Shown here piece after piece: positions 26,149 through 34,981 of a DNA stretch of 43,794 nt. This DNA comes from Lachnospiraceae bacterium (lineage in GTDB: Bacteria; Bacillota; Clostridia; Lachnospirales; Lachnospiraceae). Both the position numbers and the translations under genes were made by a program. The notes beneath the pieces are model-generated. The model was given only the letters and a program-made list of their open reading frames with translations, was not told the DNA's origin and made no database searches. The stretch covers positions 1-43,794 of the forward strand of contig JAGAOK010000050.1 in NCBI GenBank assembly GCA_017623815.1, written 5' to 3'. Every line of letters starts with the position of its first letter. Positions within the stretch are counted from its first letter, which is position 1.

Positions 26149-27498
26149 TTAGAACATCACATCCTGAATCAGATTTGCCAGTTTTTTGGCTTCCTCTTCA
26201 ATCTGTTTCTGGTCTTTTCCTTCAATCATAACACGAACAAGCGGTTCTGTTCCGCTCGGACGAATCAAAACTCTTCCTTCTCCGTCAAATTTCGCTGTCA
26301 GTTCTTCAATTGCCTTGGCAACTTCCGGATAATCCATATAATGCTCTTTTTTATGGTTCGCAACCTTAGCGTTCACAAGGGCCTGCGGAAGAACCTCCAT
26401 AATAGAAGCAAGCTCCGAAAGCGGCTTACCTGTCTCAACCATTACCTGTAACAAATGAAGTGCACTCAAAAGCCCGTCTCCGGTTGTATTTTCATCCAAA
26501 AAGATAATATGTCCGGACTGCTCTCCACCGAGATTAGATCCGATTTCACGCATGCGCTCAAGCACATAGCGGTCACCGACTTTCGTCTGTTCCATCTTAA
26601 GCCCGTTTTTTTCTCCCATCAGGAAAAATCCAAGATTGCTCATCACAGTTGCCACAATCGTATTATCCTTTAATGTACCTTTTGACTTCATATGATTGCC
26701 GATGATAGCCATAATCTGGTCACCGTCTACTGACTGACCGTTTTCATCTACAGCAAGCATTCTGTCTGCATCACCATCAAAAGCGAGACCTACATTTGCC
26801 TTTTCAACAAGCACGCGCCCTTTTAGCTCTTCCATATGTGTCGAACCGCAGTTTGCATTGATATTGCTTCCATCCGGATTGTTATGAATCGCAATTACAT
26901 TGGCACCGAGTTCTTTCAGCGCCTCAACAGATGTGTAAAATGCTGCACCTTCTGCACAGTCTACTACTATTTTCAATCCCGAAAGATCCATTGGTATAGA
27001 CTGGATTGCATGATTAATGTATTCTTCTCTTGCATCCGTGCGGTATTTAATTTTACCCACCTGGCGTCCTGTCGGAAATTTCACACCATCCATCCCGCTC
27101 TTAATCACCGCTTCAATCTCATCTTCCATTTCATCCGGAAGTTTATATCCGTTTGCATCAAAAAACTTGATACCGTTAAATTCTACCGGATTGTGGGACG
27201 CAGAAATCACAACACCGGCGTCCACTTTATATTTTTTTGTCAGATATGCCACTGCCGGTGTCGGAAGAATTCCAACATAAACCGCATTTGCTCCTACCGA
27301 ACACACACCTGCCATCAATGCATTTGCAAGCATATCTCCCGAAATACGTGTATCACACCCAACCATAATCGTTGGTTTATGATCCTTCTCTTTTGTCAAA
27401 ACATACGCTCCTGCCTGACCGAGCTGCATCGCAAGCATCGGAGTCAGTTCCGCATTCGCAACTCCGCGCACACCATCTGTTCCAAACATTCTACCCAT
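26149..27498 (-). CDS. glmM: Phosphoglucosamine mutase
   Basis: A 449-residue alpha-phosphohexomutase that converts glucosamine-6-phosphate to glucosamine-1-phosphate for UDP-GlcNAc and peptidoglycan synthesis. It starts MGRMFGTDGVRG. The active-site phosphoserine is Ser101 in VISASHNPVEFNG. The metal-binding loop is FDGDADR, the sugar-binding loop is GGEQSGH, and RPSGTEPLVRVM is the C-terminal phosphate-binding loop; all are intact. GAGGA lies 8 bases before the ATG. It follows cdaR by 18 bases, preserving the cdaA-cdaR-glmM order known from Bacillus and other Firmicutes, where GlmM binds and restrains the cyclase CdaA. Confidence 0.96.
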   Translation of the reverse strand: MGRMFGTDGVRGVANAELTPMLAMQLGQAGAYVLTKEKDHKPTIMVGCDTRISGDMLANALMAGVCSVGANAVYVGILPTPAVAYLTKKYKVDAGVVISASHNPVEFNGIKFFDANGYKLPDEMEDEIEAVIKSGMDGVKFPTGRQVGKIKYRTDAREEYINHAIQSIPMDLSGLKIVVDCAEGAAFYTSVEALKELGANVIAIHNNPDGSNINANCGSTHMEELKGRVLVEKANVGLAFDGDADRMLAVDENGQSVDGDQIMAIIGNHMKSKGTLKDNTIVATVMSNLGFFLMGEKNGLKMEQTKVGDRYVLERMREIGSNLGGEQSGHIIFLDENTTGDGLLSALHLLQVMVETGKPLSELASIMEVLPQALVNAKVANHKKEHYMDYPEVAKAIEELTAKFDGEGRVLIRPSGTEPLVRVMIEGKDQKQIEEEAKKLANLIQDVMF

Positions 27499-27516
27499 TT
27501 CTTTTTCCTCACTTTT

Positions 27517-28794
27517 CTATTTTTCTTTGACTTCTATCAGCACTGCAATATCATTTGCCGGCTTTGTAATTCCTTCCGGCACATCCAGTGTAAGCGGCAC
27601 TCTATATCGGCCTTCTTCCAACTTCTGCATCTCATTTGCAGCCATATACGCTTCCCAGTTTACGGAAAGACCCACATCCTTCATCTGTAACTGACGCATC
27701 TGCGTTGCAAACCCTTCCAGACGAACCAAAATCACTTCATCGCTGTCTATAATTTCCGCTTCCAACGACTGCTCAAGACCTGTCATCTTAACAGAAGAAA
27801 TCGGAATCTCAAATTCTTTTTTCATAATTTCATCAATCGGAACCTCTACCGTCACCATCCGGTCATTTTCCGGATCTGCAAGAACAATTCCATCCGGCAG
27901 ATACCTTGTCAGGTCCACCTCAACCGAAACCTTCTGATCTGCACCATCCACTTTCACTGCCGCGGATGTAATATCCACAGAGGTAAGATACATCAGCGCT
28001 GTCGGTTTTCCTGCTATCACTATGCTTTCCTTGCTCGCAGTAAGTTCTCCACAGATACCATAGCCATCTTTCGGAACACCGCTGGTCGAAAACCGAATCG
28101 GAAGTTCTTTGGTAGCAAGTATCTGTACTGACATCGCTACCGTCGAAATATTTTTCATCAAATTATTGTCTGTAATCTGCTCTCCATCTTTATCATACAG
28201 TTTTAAATCCACAGAAGTATTCACATCACTACTTAAGGCTGTCACCGACACTTCCGCTGTAATCTTTTTAATCTCCGAAACCACCGACTCGGCACCGGAA
28301 ATGCGCACAATATTTTCTGCCGTACTGACACTACCTACAATATATCCTTCTTCCGGCTCACCGGATACCACCGGTGTAATCACAAACTGTTTGCTAAGCA
28401 TATCTTCAATATTAACCGTCGCAAACTCCGTCTTTGGTTTCATACTTTCTATCTGTCCGCTGTATTTATTACATTCAATACGAATCGGTACCTGCCCGGC
28501 TTTATCATCATAATCTTCCAGGTCCACAACTGCCTTAAAATTATCCTCACTCAAAAAGTCCTGCACCGAACGTTTTGCACTCACAGAAATATCAACAGTC
28601 GTCTCACTTGTCAGTTCATATACCTTTCCCTGCGATGTAATACGATCCGCATTGGTCACAACCACAGGAATGTCTGCATAACTTGTATTAATCACCGGAT
28701 CCGATACATTGATAACCGCCAGCCACAACAGAACAGAAATAAACACTGCAAGTATTTTCAGGCCGAAGTTGTTAAAAATCTTATACTTCTTCAT
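27517..28794 (-). CDS. cdaR: YbbR-domain protein, CdaA regulator
   Basis: A 425-residue protein with one N-terminal membrane helix (LKILAVFISVLLWLAVINV) and an extracytoplasmic part built from repeated YbbR domains, probably four (about 45-120, 125-210, 215-300 and 305-400). Recognisable beta-strand repeats include VSGEPEEGYIVGSV and TSGVPKDGYGICGEL. CdaR regulates the membrane cyclase CdaA. The frame is open to 28896, but the ATG at 28794 has GGGAAGAG upstream and gives the normal N-terminal anchor. It overlaps cdaA by 14 bases, so the two are co-translated. Confidence 0.92.
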   Translation of the reverse strand: MKKYKIFNNFGLKILAVFISVLLWLAVINVSDPVINTSYADIPVVVTNADRITSQGKVYELTSETTVDISVSAKRSVQDFLSEDNFKAVVDLEDYDDKAGQVPIRIECNKYSGQIESMKPKTEFATVNIEDMLSKQFVITPVVSGEPEEGYIVGSVSTAENIVRISGAESVVSEIKKITAEVSVTALSSDVNTSVDLKLYDKDGEQITDNNLMKNISTVAMSVQILATKELPIRFSTSGVPKDGYGICGELTASKESIVIAGKPTALMYLTSVDITSAAVKVDGADQKVSVEVDLTRYLPDGIVLADPENDRMVTVEVPIDEIMKKEFEIPISSVKMTGLEQSLEAEIIDSDEVILVRLEGFATQMRQLQMKDVGLSVNWEAYMAANEMQKLEEGRYRVPLTLDVPEGITKPANDIAVLIEVKEK

Positions 28795-29662
28795 TTTTAG
28801 CTCTTCCCTTCCATGACCGTTTCTTTTTCTTCTTATCATCTGTTGATTTATGCTGCAACATCGACAACTTGGAACGTAGTGTGTCCGGTTCCACATTACG
28901 CGTCAACTTTCCGTCAAACGCCATAGACACACGGCCCGTTTCTTCCGAAACTATAATGGTAAGCGAGTCCGTCACCTCGGAAATTCCCACACCGGCCCTA
29001 TGCCGCGTACCAAGTTCTTTGGAAAGCTCCATATTATCTGAAAGCGGAAGGTAACAGGTCGCCCAGGTCACCCTGTTTCCACGAATAATCACTGCACCAT
29101 CATGAAGCGGTGTATTATGCTCAAAAATATTAATCAGAAGCTGACTGGTCACCAAACCATCCACCTCAATACCCGTCCGCTCATACTCTGCAAGCGTAGA
29201 TGTATTCTCAATTACAATAAGGGCACCCGTTTTTACTTTTCCCATCTCATAGCATGCTTTCACAATCTCCTGCACGGTCTTATCCGAAAAACGCCCTTCG
29301 GAAGTTTTTCCCGGATCAAATGGCAGAAGCGCACTCATAAAACTCTTCTGTCCAATCTGTTCCAGCGCACGTCTCAGCTCCGGCTGCAGAATAATAACAA
29401 TCGCAATCGCCGCAATGGAAAACACCTCTCCTGCAATCCACAAAATGGTAGACATATTAAACAAAGCTGCTACCAGCAAAAACACCAAAATTACAATTAC
29501 CCCACGCAAAAGAGCCCAGGTCCTTGTATTACGAATCCAGGCTAAAAGCTGATATACTACAAATGAAATTATGAATATCTCAGCAATATCTGTCCACATA
29601 AGCGTTTTTGGAATATGCATTGTAGAAAGATATTTTTCTATAAACGTACTGATTTGCTGCAT
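28781..29662 (-). CDS. cdaA: Diadenylate cyclase CdaA
   Basis: A 293-residue membrane enzyme that makes cyclic di-AMP from two ATP, controlling potassium and osmolyte uptake and wall homeostasis. Three N-terminal helices (about 25-43, 52-69 and 73-93) are followed by the DAC domain with the catalytic motifs LHDGA (188-190 for DGA) and GTRHRAGVG (RHR 220-222). The C-terminal tail is basic (KKKKKR). An in-frame GTG at 29671 exists, but AGGTG six bases before the ATG at 29662 favours that start; the GTG is part of this ribosome site. It heads the cdaA-cdaR-glmM series and follows a gene pair of unknown function. Confidence 0.95.
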   Translation of the reverse strand: MQQISTFIEKYLSTMHIPKTLMWTDIAEIFIISFVVYQLLAWIRNTRTWALLRGVIVILVFLLVAALFNMSTILWIAGEVFSIAAIAIVIILQPELRRALEQIGQKSFMSALLPFDPGKTSEGRFSDKTVQEIVKACYEMGKVKTGALIVIENTSTLAEYERTGIEVDGLVTSQLLINIFEHNTPLHDGAVIIRGNRVTWATCYLPLSDNMELSKELGTRHRAGVGISEVTDSLTIIVSEETGRVSMAFDGKLTRNVEPDTLRSKLSMLQHKSTDDKKKKKRSWKGRAKNEEV

Positions 29663-29713
29663 TTGAAACACCTGACTTTAATTATTTTTTGTGTCTCCAT
29701 GTACTTCCACGTT

Positions 29714-30643
29714 CTAAATGACGCTTGTGATCTTCTTTATTGTATGCTGGGATTTGGCCACCGTATTTTTCGGAATCGCCTTCACGTAATAATAATACTC
29801 ATCATCCTCGAATTGTACAAACTCTGTACGTGTATAATCCACATTGAATACAAAAAATTGTATAATTTTTGCAATAAGAATAGATACCAGACTTCCAAGC
29901 ACAAGTGATACCACCGAAATCCCTGTATCATATCTCAAATCTCCCACCAAAAGGATAACCACATCAACCACAGCGCCCACAATCATGGCTATCGTCCATG
30001 CATGGTCCACAGATAATCTACGAATCACATATACAATAATTGTGGTTATACAAAACGAAATTAATACAACAAGCATTGCTTTACTATCTAACAATCCATC
30101 CAGAACATATCGAAACTTCGAAACGGTACTGTCCGCCTCCAGCGACATAATCACAGATGCATTGGTTTTTATATAGTGTATTACGTAATATACAATGACA
30201 CCGCAGACAACAGAAACGCTTGAGGCCGGCCCGCACAAAAGTCCCACTGCAATCGGAATTACAAACGGAATCTTAAGGCCGAAGCAAAGCGGTAACAGAA
30301 CCACAACCAGCGTATCTTTCGGTGAAAAACGATAATACAAAAGGAATAAAAGAAGAAATGCTGCTCCCACCACAATGGCACACTCTATCGACACTGCATA
30401 ACTGTGAAGCACCACAAAAACTGCCGCTATAATTACCAACAGATTCGTCGGAAGAAACGAACACATCAACCCGATCACCAATATAAGCAGCGAGTTATTA
30501 ATCTTTGTCATATATCCCAAATTCATGTTCAAAATCATCAATGTTACAACTGCCAGTACACATTTAAAAATCGGCAGAAGATACACTTCATTTCTACTGT
30601 AAAAATTTCTTAAATTTTCTTTCATTTCCAATAAAGAAGACAT
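29714..30643 (-). CDS. Polytopic membrane protein of unknown function, cdaA-linked
   Basis: No named family is recognised, although proteins with this tail look familiar from Lachnospiraceae genomes. The protein has about 309 residues and roughly eight hydrophobic helices between residues 20 and 265. It has a soluble C-terminal tail whose striking feature is an acidic, tyrosine-rich run (VQFEDDEYYYYVKAIPK, about 276-292) followed by basic residues. The frame opens at a GTG at 30661, but the ATG at 30643 (MSSLLEMKEN) looks better, though GAGGA is a rather long 11 bases away. It lies directly after the 133-residue membrane protein and about 50 bases before cdaA. Role unknown; a part in wall or c-di-AMP control is only a guess from position. 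Confidence 0.75.
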   Translation of the reverse strand: MSSLLEMKENLRNFYSRNEVYLLPIFKCVLAVVTLMILNMNLGYMTKINNSLLILVIGLMCSFLPTNLLVIIAAVFVVLHSYAVSIECAIVVGAAFLLLFLLYYRFSPKDTLVVVLLPLCFGLKIPFVIPIAVGLLCGPASSVSVVCGVIVYYVIHYIKTNASVIMSLEADSTVSKFRYVLDGLLDSKAMLVVLISFCITTIIVYVIRRLSVDHAWTIAMIVGAVVDVVILLVGDLRYDTGISVVSLVLGSLVSILIAKIIQFFVFNVDYTRTEFVQFEDDEYYYYVKAIPKNTVAKSQHTIKKITSVI

Positions 30644-30662
30644 AATGTATTCATTCCTCACT

Positions 30663-31064
30663 TTAGTGATTGTTTTTTTCTATGTCATACATCGCAGCAA
30701 GCTGCTTCAAATGACGGTAATATCGTTTCAGACTGCGCTTTGCGCGACTGTATCGAAACGAGTAAATAATATACGTAAGCAGTGCATAGGCTGCAACAAA
30801 AATCACATAATAAAGCAGTACCTGCTTGCCAAGCACCATCAAATCCGTTTTGTAAATATCCTGCATCAACGTTTCCAGATTATAATAGACATACAATCCG
30901 CAAACAATCAAATACGCAAATGTAGCACCAATGACGGAACGAAGCACCTGCATCCCCATATAATCACTGCGGAAATAACTTCCGATGGACATATATGCTT
31001 TCCCTTCATTCTCCTCATATGCTGCCATTTTGGTCATAAGTTTGATTCTTTCCTGACTGAGCAT
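30663..31064 (-). CDS. Small two-helix membrane protein of unknown function
   Basis: A 133-residue protein with no family that I can name. The N-terminal 40 residues are soluble and charged (LMTKMAAYEENEGKAY). There are two hydrophobic helices at about 41-61 and 81-102, then a strongly basic, aromatic tail (RAKRSLKRYYRHLK). With both ends on the same side, probably the cytoplasm, it looks like an adaptor. It is 12 bases from yvyF upstream and about 20 bases from the next membrane protein, so it is part of the recD2-comFC-yvyF-cdaA transcript. It could be a partner of the 29714-30643 protein. Confidence 0.75.
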   Translation of the reverse strand: MLSQERIKLMTKMAAYEENEGKAYMSIGSYFRSDYMGMQVLRSVIGATFAYLIVCGLYVYYNLETLMQDIYKTDLMVLGKQVLLYYVIFVAAYALLTYIIYSFRYSRAKRSLKRYYRHLKQLAAMYDIEKNNH

Positions 31065-31076
31065 TGCTCTCTCCTC

Positions 31077-31499
31077 TTACTGCTGATTCTTATCAAGAAA
31101 TCGCATTCTGTTTTCTTTCGCTTTGCGGATTTCGACCGGCGATTCTACCTGCACACCGTGTTTTCCCATTGCACTGTTAAGATTTCGCATCATCTTATCC
31201 TTACATGCAGGACAATACTTACCGCTACCAATCATCTTTCCGCACGCTTCACACGGAATCCCAATCGGCGAATCACTGGTAAACTCAAGACGTTCCTGAC
31301 GAATCCATGCCTGAATCTGCTGAATCTCAACCTCGCACTCCTCCGACACCTCATTGATTGTCGCACGACCATGCTGCTGTATGTATTTTTTCACAGTCTG
31401 AAATTTTTCTTCCTGCTTATCTCGACAGGACGGACAGATAAACGGTCCGGAAATATAATTGAATAATCTTCCGCATTTGCGACAATTCTTTACGTCCAT
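31077..31499 (-). CDS. yvyF: Flagellar operon protein YvyF (TIGR03826 type)
   Basis: A 140-residue protein with two zinc-ribbon-like Cys sets: C6/C9/C22/C25 at the N-terminus and C83/C86/C96/C99 in the middle. A helix-turn-helix-like segment lies between them (about 36-72, GRATINEVSEECEVEIQQIQ). The C-terminus is basic. This arrangement matches the YvyF family, which in Bacillus lies between comFC and flgM and is associated with flagellar gene expression. Here it again follows comFC by 12 bases. A regulatory DNA- or RNA-binding role is probable from the fold but not shown. flgM and flagellin genes are not in the window. Confidence 0.85.
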   Translation of the reverse strand: MDVKNCRKCGRLFNYISGPFICPSCRDKQEEKFQTVKKYIQQHGRATINEVSEECEVEIQQIQAWIRQERLEFTSDSPIGIPCEACGKMIGSGKYCPACKDKMMRNLNSAMGKHGVQVESPVEIRKAKENRMRFLDKNQQ

Positions 31500-31511
31500 A
31501 AAACCCTCCTG

Positions 31512-32222
31512 CTATCTACCACCGGATATCGTCAAAAAATATATCTTCTGCACTCCGGCTTCTTTGAGCGTTGCTGCAAGAGCATCTATCGTGCTTCCGG
31601 TCGTGTAGATGTCATCAATAATTATAATCGTATTTAATTTTACATCATTTCTATTGATTTTAAAAGCCTTTTTCAAATTATTTTGCCGATCAGACCGATC
31701 AAGTTCCTTTTGCGGAAGAGTATTTTTTACACGCTCGACCATTTTCGACACCACTGGTATCCCCATCCCGGCACCAAGTTCCCGCGCAAACACCTCCGAC
31801 TGATTGTACCCTCTCTTCTGATATCGCTTCTTATGCAATGGCACCGGAATCAGCGCATCCGGCTGTATCTCGTTTATATAATCGCCCAGATATTGCTCTG
31901 CCAGATGCGAATACGCCTTTGCGTACTCCTTTCTTCCTGCATATTTAAAACGATACAACGATTTTTTGATTATGCCGTCATACACAAGCAACGACCGTCC
32001 CTGCTCATACACATGCGGATGCAATAGACAATCATTACAATATTCATCCTCTTGCTTATTTAGTGCCTTCCCACATTTCATACAATATGGCTGCGTGATA
32101 ATCTGCAGTTTCGGTCCGCACAATCTACAGACATCTTTTTCTTTTCCCGCCAATACCGCATCACATAACACACAGCGCCCGGGGTAAATCAGATTCCATA
32201 TTTTCTCTGTTATTTTTTTCAT
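31512..32222 (-). CDS. comFC: ComF family phosphoribosyltransferase-like protein
   Basis: A 236-residue protein. Its N-terminal zinc-binding module has Cys pairs at 17/20, 32/35, 47/50 and 62/65. A phosphoribosyltransferase domain follows, with LIPVPLHKKRYQKRGYNQSE and the PRPP loop IIIIDDIYTTGSTIDAL. In competent Bacillus, ComFC aids uptake and processing of transforming DNA; many non-competent species keep it, often with recombination functions. Its start overlaps the recD2 stop by 4 bases (ATGA) and yvyF follows 12 bases later, so it is translated with a recombination helicase on one side and a flagellar regulator on the other. Confidence 0.92.
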   Translation of the reverse strand: MKKITEKIWNLIYPGRCVLCDAVLAGKEKDVCRLCGPKLQIITQPYCMKCGKALNKQEDEYCNDCLLHPHVYEQGRSLLVYDGIIKKSLYRFKYAGRKEYAKAYSHLAEQYLGDYINEIQPDALIPVPLHKKRYQKRGYNQSEVFARELGAGMGIPVVSKMVERVKNTLPQKELDRSDRQNNLKKAFKINRNDVKLNTIIIIDDIYTTGSTIDALAATLKEAGVQKIYFLTISGGR

Positions 32223-34423
32223 ATGGACATTTCCTTTATCTTTTCCTTTAATCCGGTATAACGAATCTGTACGTTTTCATTTCGTATCATTTCCTCCAGC
32301 ACAGACTGCGTTCCGATCAGTGTGACGCATTTTGTCGCACGCGTCACAGCCGTGTACAAAAGATTTCGATAAAGCAAAAGTTTCGGAACTCCCAAAAGCG
32401 GCAGAATCACCGCCGGATACTCACTTCCCTGAGCCTTGTGAATCGTAATTGCATAGGCAAGTTCCAACTCGTCAAGATTATCAAAGGAATAACAAACCAT
32501 CTTTCCCTCTTCAAACTCCACCTTAATCTGTCTTGCATATTCATTTACAGATACAATTTTTCCTACATCTCCGTTAAAAACTCCGAGTCCTTTCTCAATG
32601 GTAATATTATATTTTCCGACAATCTCCCACTCTGCTTTATAATTATTCTTTATCTGCATTACTTTGTCACCCTCACGGAATAGTTTTTCTCCCCCCACAT
32701 ACTCCCTTTTATCCGATTGCTTGGGATTTACATATTCCTGCAGGATTTTATTGAGCGTCAGCGCTCCAAGCGCCCCCTTTTTCATCGGGGTAAGCACTTG
32801 TATATCATAGGGTTGCGCTCCTGTATATCGCGGCATTTTATCTGTAACAAGCTGCACAATATTGTTATAAATACGATTGGTATCTTCTCTCGGAAGGAAG
32901 AAAAAGTCTCTGCTCTCATTTGTCAAAGACACCTGCTCGCCCATCCTGATCTTGTGTGCGTTTTTTACAATGTCACTTCCATCCTCCTGACGGAATATCT
33001 TTTCCAATCTGACACCCGCAAATTCTCCGCTTTCCACAATATCACGAAGCACCTGCCCCGGTCCGACCGAAGGGAGCTGATGCATATCACCAACTAAAAT
33101 CAATCTCGTTCCTACCGGAATCGCCTTCAACAGAGATTGAAACAAAAACACATCCACCATAGACATCTCATCAATGATAATCGCATCCGCTTCCAGAGGA
33201 TTGTCTTCATTCCTGTCAAAATATCCTCTATCCTCCTCACTCCCGCCATTAATTTCCAATAACCGGTGTATGGTTCTGGCTTCATATCCTGTCGCTTCTG
33301 TCATGCGCTTGGCCGCCCTTCCTGTCGGAGCCGCCAGCTCTATCTGATTCCCCTGTCTTAAGAAATAACGAATGATTGTATTAATGGTTGTCGTCTTACC
33401 GGTTCCCGGACCTCCGGTCAAGACAAAAACTCCATTTTGCACACTTCCTTTTACCGCTTCTTTCTGCAAGGTATCCAGCGTTATCCCGTCTTCCTTCTCC
33501 AGCGCAGCCATTTGTTTTTCAATCATCTCTTCCGATTCCTTTTTCCATCCCGGATCTTTCAGCCGAAGCAACATCCCCGCCACTCCCGACTCTGCATAAT
33601 ATGCAGCCGAACTGTAAACGCAATCATTTCTGCAAACCAGTTTCTTATCCATCGCCAAATTCATAATATGCGGCTCTATTGCCTCACATTCCACCCCGAG
33701 AAGCTGCGATGCCCGATTTACCAAAAGCTTCTTAGGAAGATATAAGTTACCCTCAGCTAACCCCTGGGATAATTCATACAACAATCCACAGCGGATACGA
33801 TAGTCCGAATCCGTATGTATTCCTATTTTTTCCGCAATAGCATCCGCAGTCTTAAACCCTACTCCTTCGATATCTTCTGCCATTTTATAGGGATTTTCTT
33901 TTAATATCCCGTACATACCGAGGCCGTATGTATCATATATTTTGACTGCCAACGTGTTTGCAATACCATATTTTTGTAAAAAAAGCATAGCTGCGCGCAG
34001 GTCTTTTTTCTCCGATACCGTCACCGCAATTTCCTGTGCCTTCCGTAGGCTGATTCCCTTAATCTCAGCAAGACGTTCCGGTTCCTCTTCCATAATCCGG
34101 AGTGTCTCTGCACCGAATCGTTTCACAATCCTTCCTGCAAGTGCTTCTCCGACACCTTTGATTGCACCGGAAGACAGATATCTTTGTATCGACGCAGCAT
34201 CCGTAGGTTCCAACACTTCATATCTCTCTGCCTTAAACTGCTCGCCATGACTCTGATGATATCCTGACGTCCCGGTAATCCGTAGCATCTGGCCTGTCAA
34301 ATCGCTTTGAAAATAACCGACTACGATCAACTCTTCATCAGCGCATTGTGTCATCAACACACCGTATCCGTTTGATTCATTTCGATATATCACGCGTTCT
34401 ACATAAACATCTCTTGTTTCCAT
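32219..34423 (-). CDS. recD2: ATP-dependent RecD2-type DNA helicase
   Basis: About 734 residues, superfamily 1B 5'-3' helicase. The N-terminus is an OB-like domain followed by helix-hairpin-helix repeats (IKGVGEALAGRI and IKGISLRKAQEIA, about 85-135), typical of RecD2 rather than RecBCD RecD. The motor has Walker A LTGGPGTGKTTT (about 335-346), Walker B AIIIDEMSMVD, GDMHQLPSVGPGQ, and AYAITIHKAQGSEYPAVI near the C-terminus. It takes part in repair and recombination. The frame is open to 34483, but that start lies inside the terminator of the upstream operon. The ATG at 34423 (METRDVYVE) gives the usual family start; 34435 is the alternative. Its ribosome site is weak. Confidence 0.93.
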   Translation of the reverse strand: METRDVYVERVIYRNESNGYGVLMTQCADEELIVVGYFQSDLTGQMLRITGTSGYHQSHGEQFKAERYEVLEPTDAASIQRYLSSGAIKGVGEALAGRIVKRFGAETLRIMEEEPERLAEIKGISLRKAQEIAVTVSEKKDLRAAMLFLQKYGIANTLAVKIYDTYGLGMYGILKENPYKMAEDIEGVGFKTADAIAEKIGIHTDSDYRIRCGLLYELSQGLAEGNLYLPKKLLVNRASQLLGVECEAIEPHIMNLAMDKKLVCRNDCVYSSAAYYAESGVAGMLLRLKDPGWKKESEEMIEKQMAALEKEDGITLDTLQKEAVKGSVQNGVFVLTGGPGTGKTTTINTIIRYFLRQGNQIELAAPTGRAAKRMTEATGYEARTIHRLLEINGGSEEDRGYFDRNEDNPLEADAIIIDEMSMVDVFLFQSLLKAIPVGTRLILVGDMHQLPSVGPGQVLRDIVESGEFAGVRLEKIFRQEDGSDIVKNAHKIRMGEQVSLTNESRDFFFLPREDTNRIYNNIVQLVTDKMPRYTGAQPYDIQVLTPMKKGALGALTLNKILQEYVNPKQSDKREYVGGEKLFREGDKVMQIKNNYKAEWEIVGKYNITIEKGLGVFNGDVGKIVSVNEYARQIKVEFEEGKMVCYSFDNLDELELAYAITIHKAQGSEYPAVILPLLGVPKLLLYRNLLYTAVTRATKCVTLIGTQSVLEEMIRNENVQIRYTGLKEKIKEMSI

Positions 34424-34466
34424 CGTACTTCTCATTGTCCTTTGCCATATTACACTTCTTAAAGAT

Positions 34467-34499
34467 AAAAGAAAGGCTGTCAAAATATCCCTGACAGCC
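34467..34499 (-). terminator. Intrinsic terminator of the mbl-flagellar operon
   Basis: An 8-bp stem (GGCTGTCA and its complement, 34475-34482 and 34492-34499) has a 9-base loop. On the minus strand it is followed by TTTCTTTTATC. It lies 9 bases after the stop of the rod-binding protein gene and separates it from recD2. Confidence 0.82.
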
Positions 34500-34507
34500 C
34501 TTGTATC

Positions 34508-34972
34508 CTATTCTATTTCTGTTGCCTTTTCTGTCGGCAATACTTCTTCCGTAACCTCTGTCGCTTTTTCCGATGACACACTCACCCCCTCCGGGCTTGC
34601 CACCGTAGCCGCATCCAGACCATAATTGCGTTTCATCTGTTCATACAGCGTCTGTGCCAGACCGAGACTGTTTTGCTGCGTTGCTTCCTTTGCCAAATCC
34701 GCAATCGCACCATCTTTAAAATAGCTGACAAGCGCAGAATCAGATCCGCTACTATCCCCTCCGAACAAATCGGTCGTTTTTGTCATCTCTTTCATGATCA
34801 TTTCCATGAAGTATGCTTCAAACTCTTTACAGACCTCCATCAGTTCGTCTTCTGACGCCTTCGAAAGATCTTTACCCTGAAGCGATGAAATGGAACCTGC
34901 ACTTTTTCCGTTTGTTCCTGTCAATGTATCTGCGTAATTTAAGTATGTAGAAGTCAATCCACCAATATCCAT
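34508..34972 (-). CDS. flgJ: Flagellar rod-binding protein (FlgJ N-terminal domain type)
   Basis: A 154-residue protein with the FlgJ N-terminal rod-binding domain: LMEVCKEFEAYFMEMIMKEM, GGDSSGSDSALVSYFKD and NSLGLAQTLYEQMKRNYG (about residues 45-118). It is expected to cap or chaperone assembly of the flagellar rod in the cell wall. It lacks the muramidase domain of proteobacterial FlgJ, as is usual in Firmicutes. The last 30 or so residues are low-complexity, with two near copies of EKATE(V/I). It is the last gene of the mbl-flagellar transcript, 9 bases after the FlgG-like gene. Confidence 0.88.
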   Translation of the reverse strand: MDIGGLTSTYLNYADTLTGTNGKSAGSISSLQGKDLSKASEDELMEVCKEFEAYFMEMIMKEMTKTTDLFGGDSSGSDSALVSYFKDGAIADLAKEATQQNSLGLAQTLYEQMKRNYGLDAATVASPEGVSVSSEKATEVTEEVLPTEKATEIE

Positions 34973-34981
34973 ACGCTACTC

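Noticed and set aside
26836..27690. Open frame of 284 codons on the plus strand
   Set aside because: It is antisense to glmM and the end of cdaR. Composition is Cys/His/Arg-rich and unlike a real protein, while the minus-strand genes are fully motif-supported.
30645..31466. Open frame of 273 codons on the plus strand
   Set aside because: It lies antisense to yvyF and the 133-residue membrane protein. It has no recognisable domain or ribosome site, and the minus-strand reading gives clear zinc motifs.
34424..34483. N-terminal extension of RecD2
   Set aside because: The upstream start would lie within the terminator stem of the preceding operon, and the added residues are not part of the family.
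34475..34488. TTGACA on the minus strand as a recD2 -35 element
   Set aside because: It forms part of the terminator stem and has no acceptable -10 at 16-18 bases; the nearest TAATAT is about 25 bases away.
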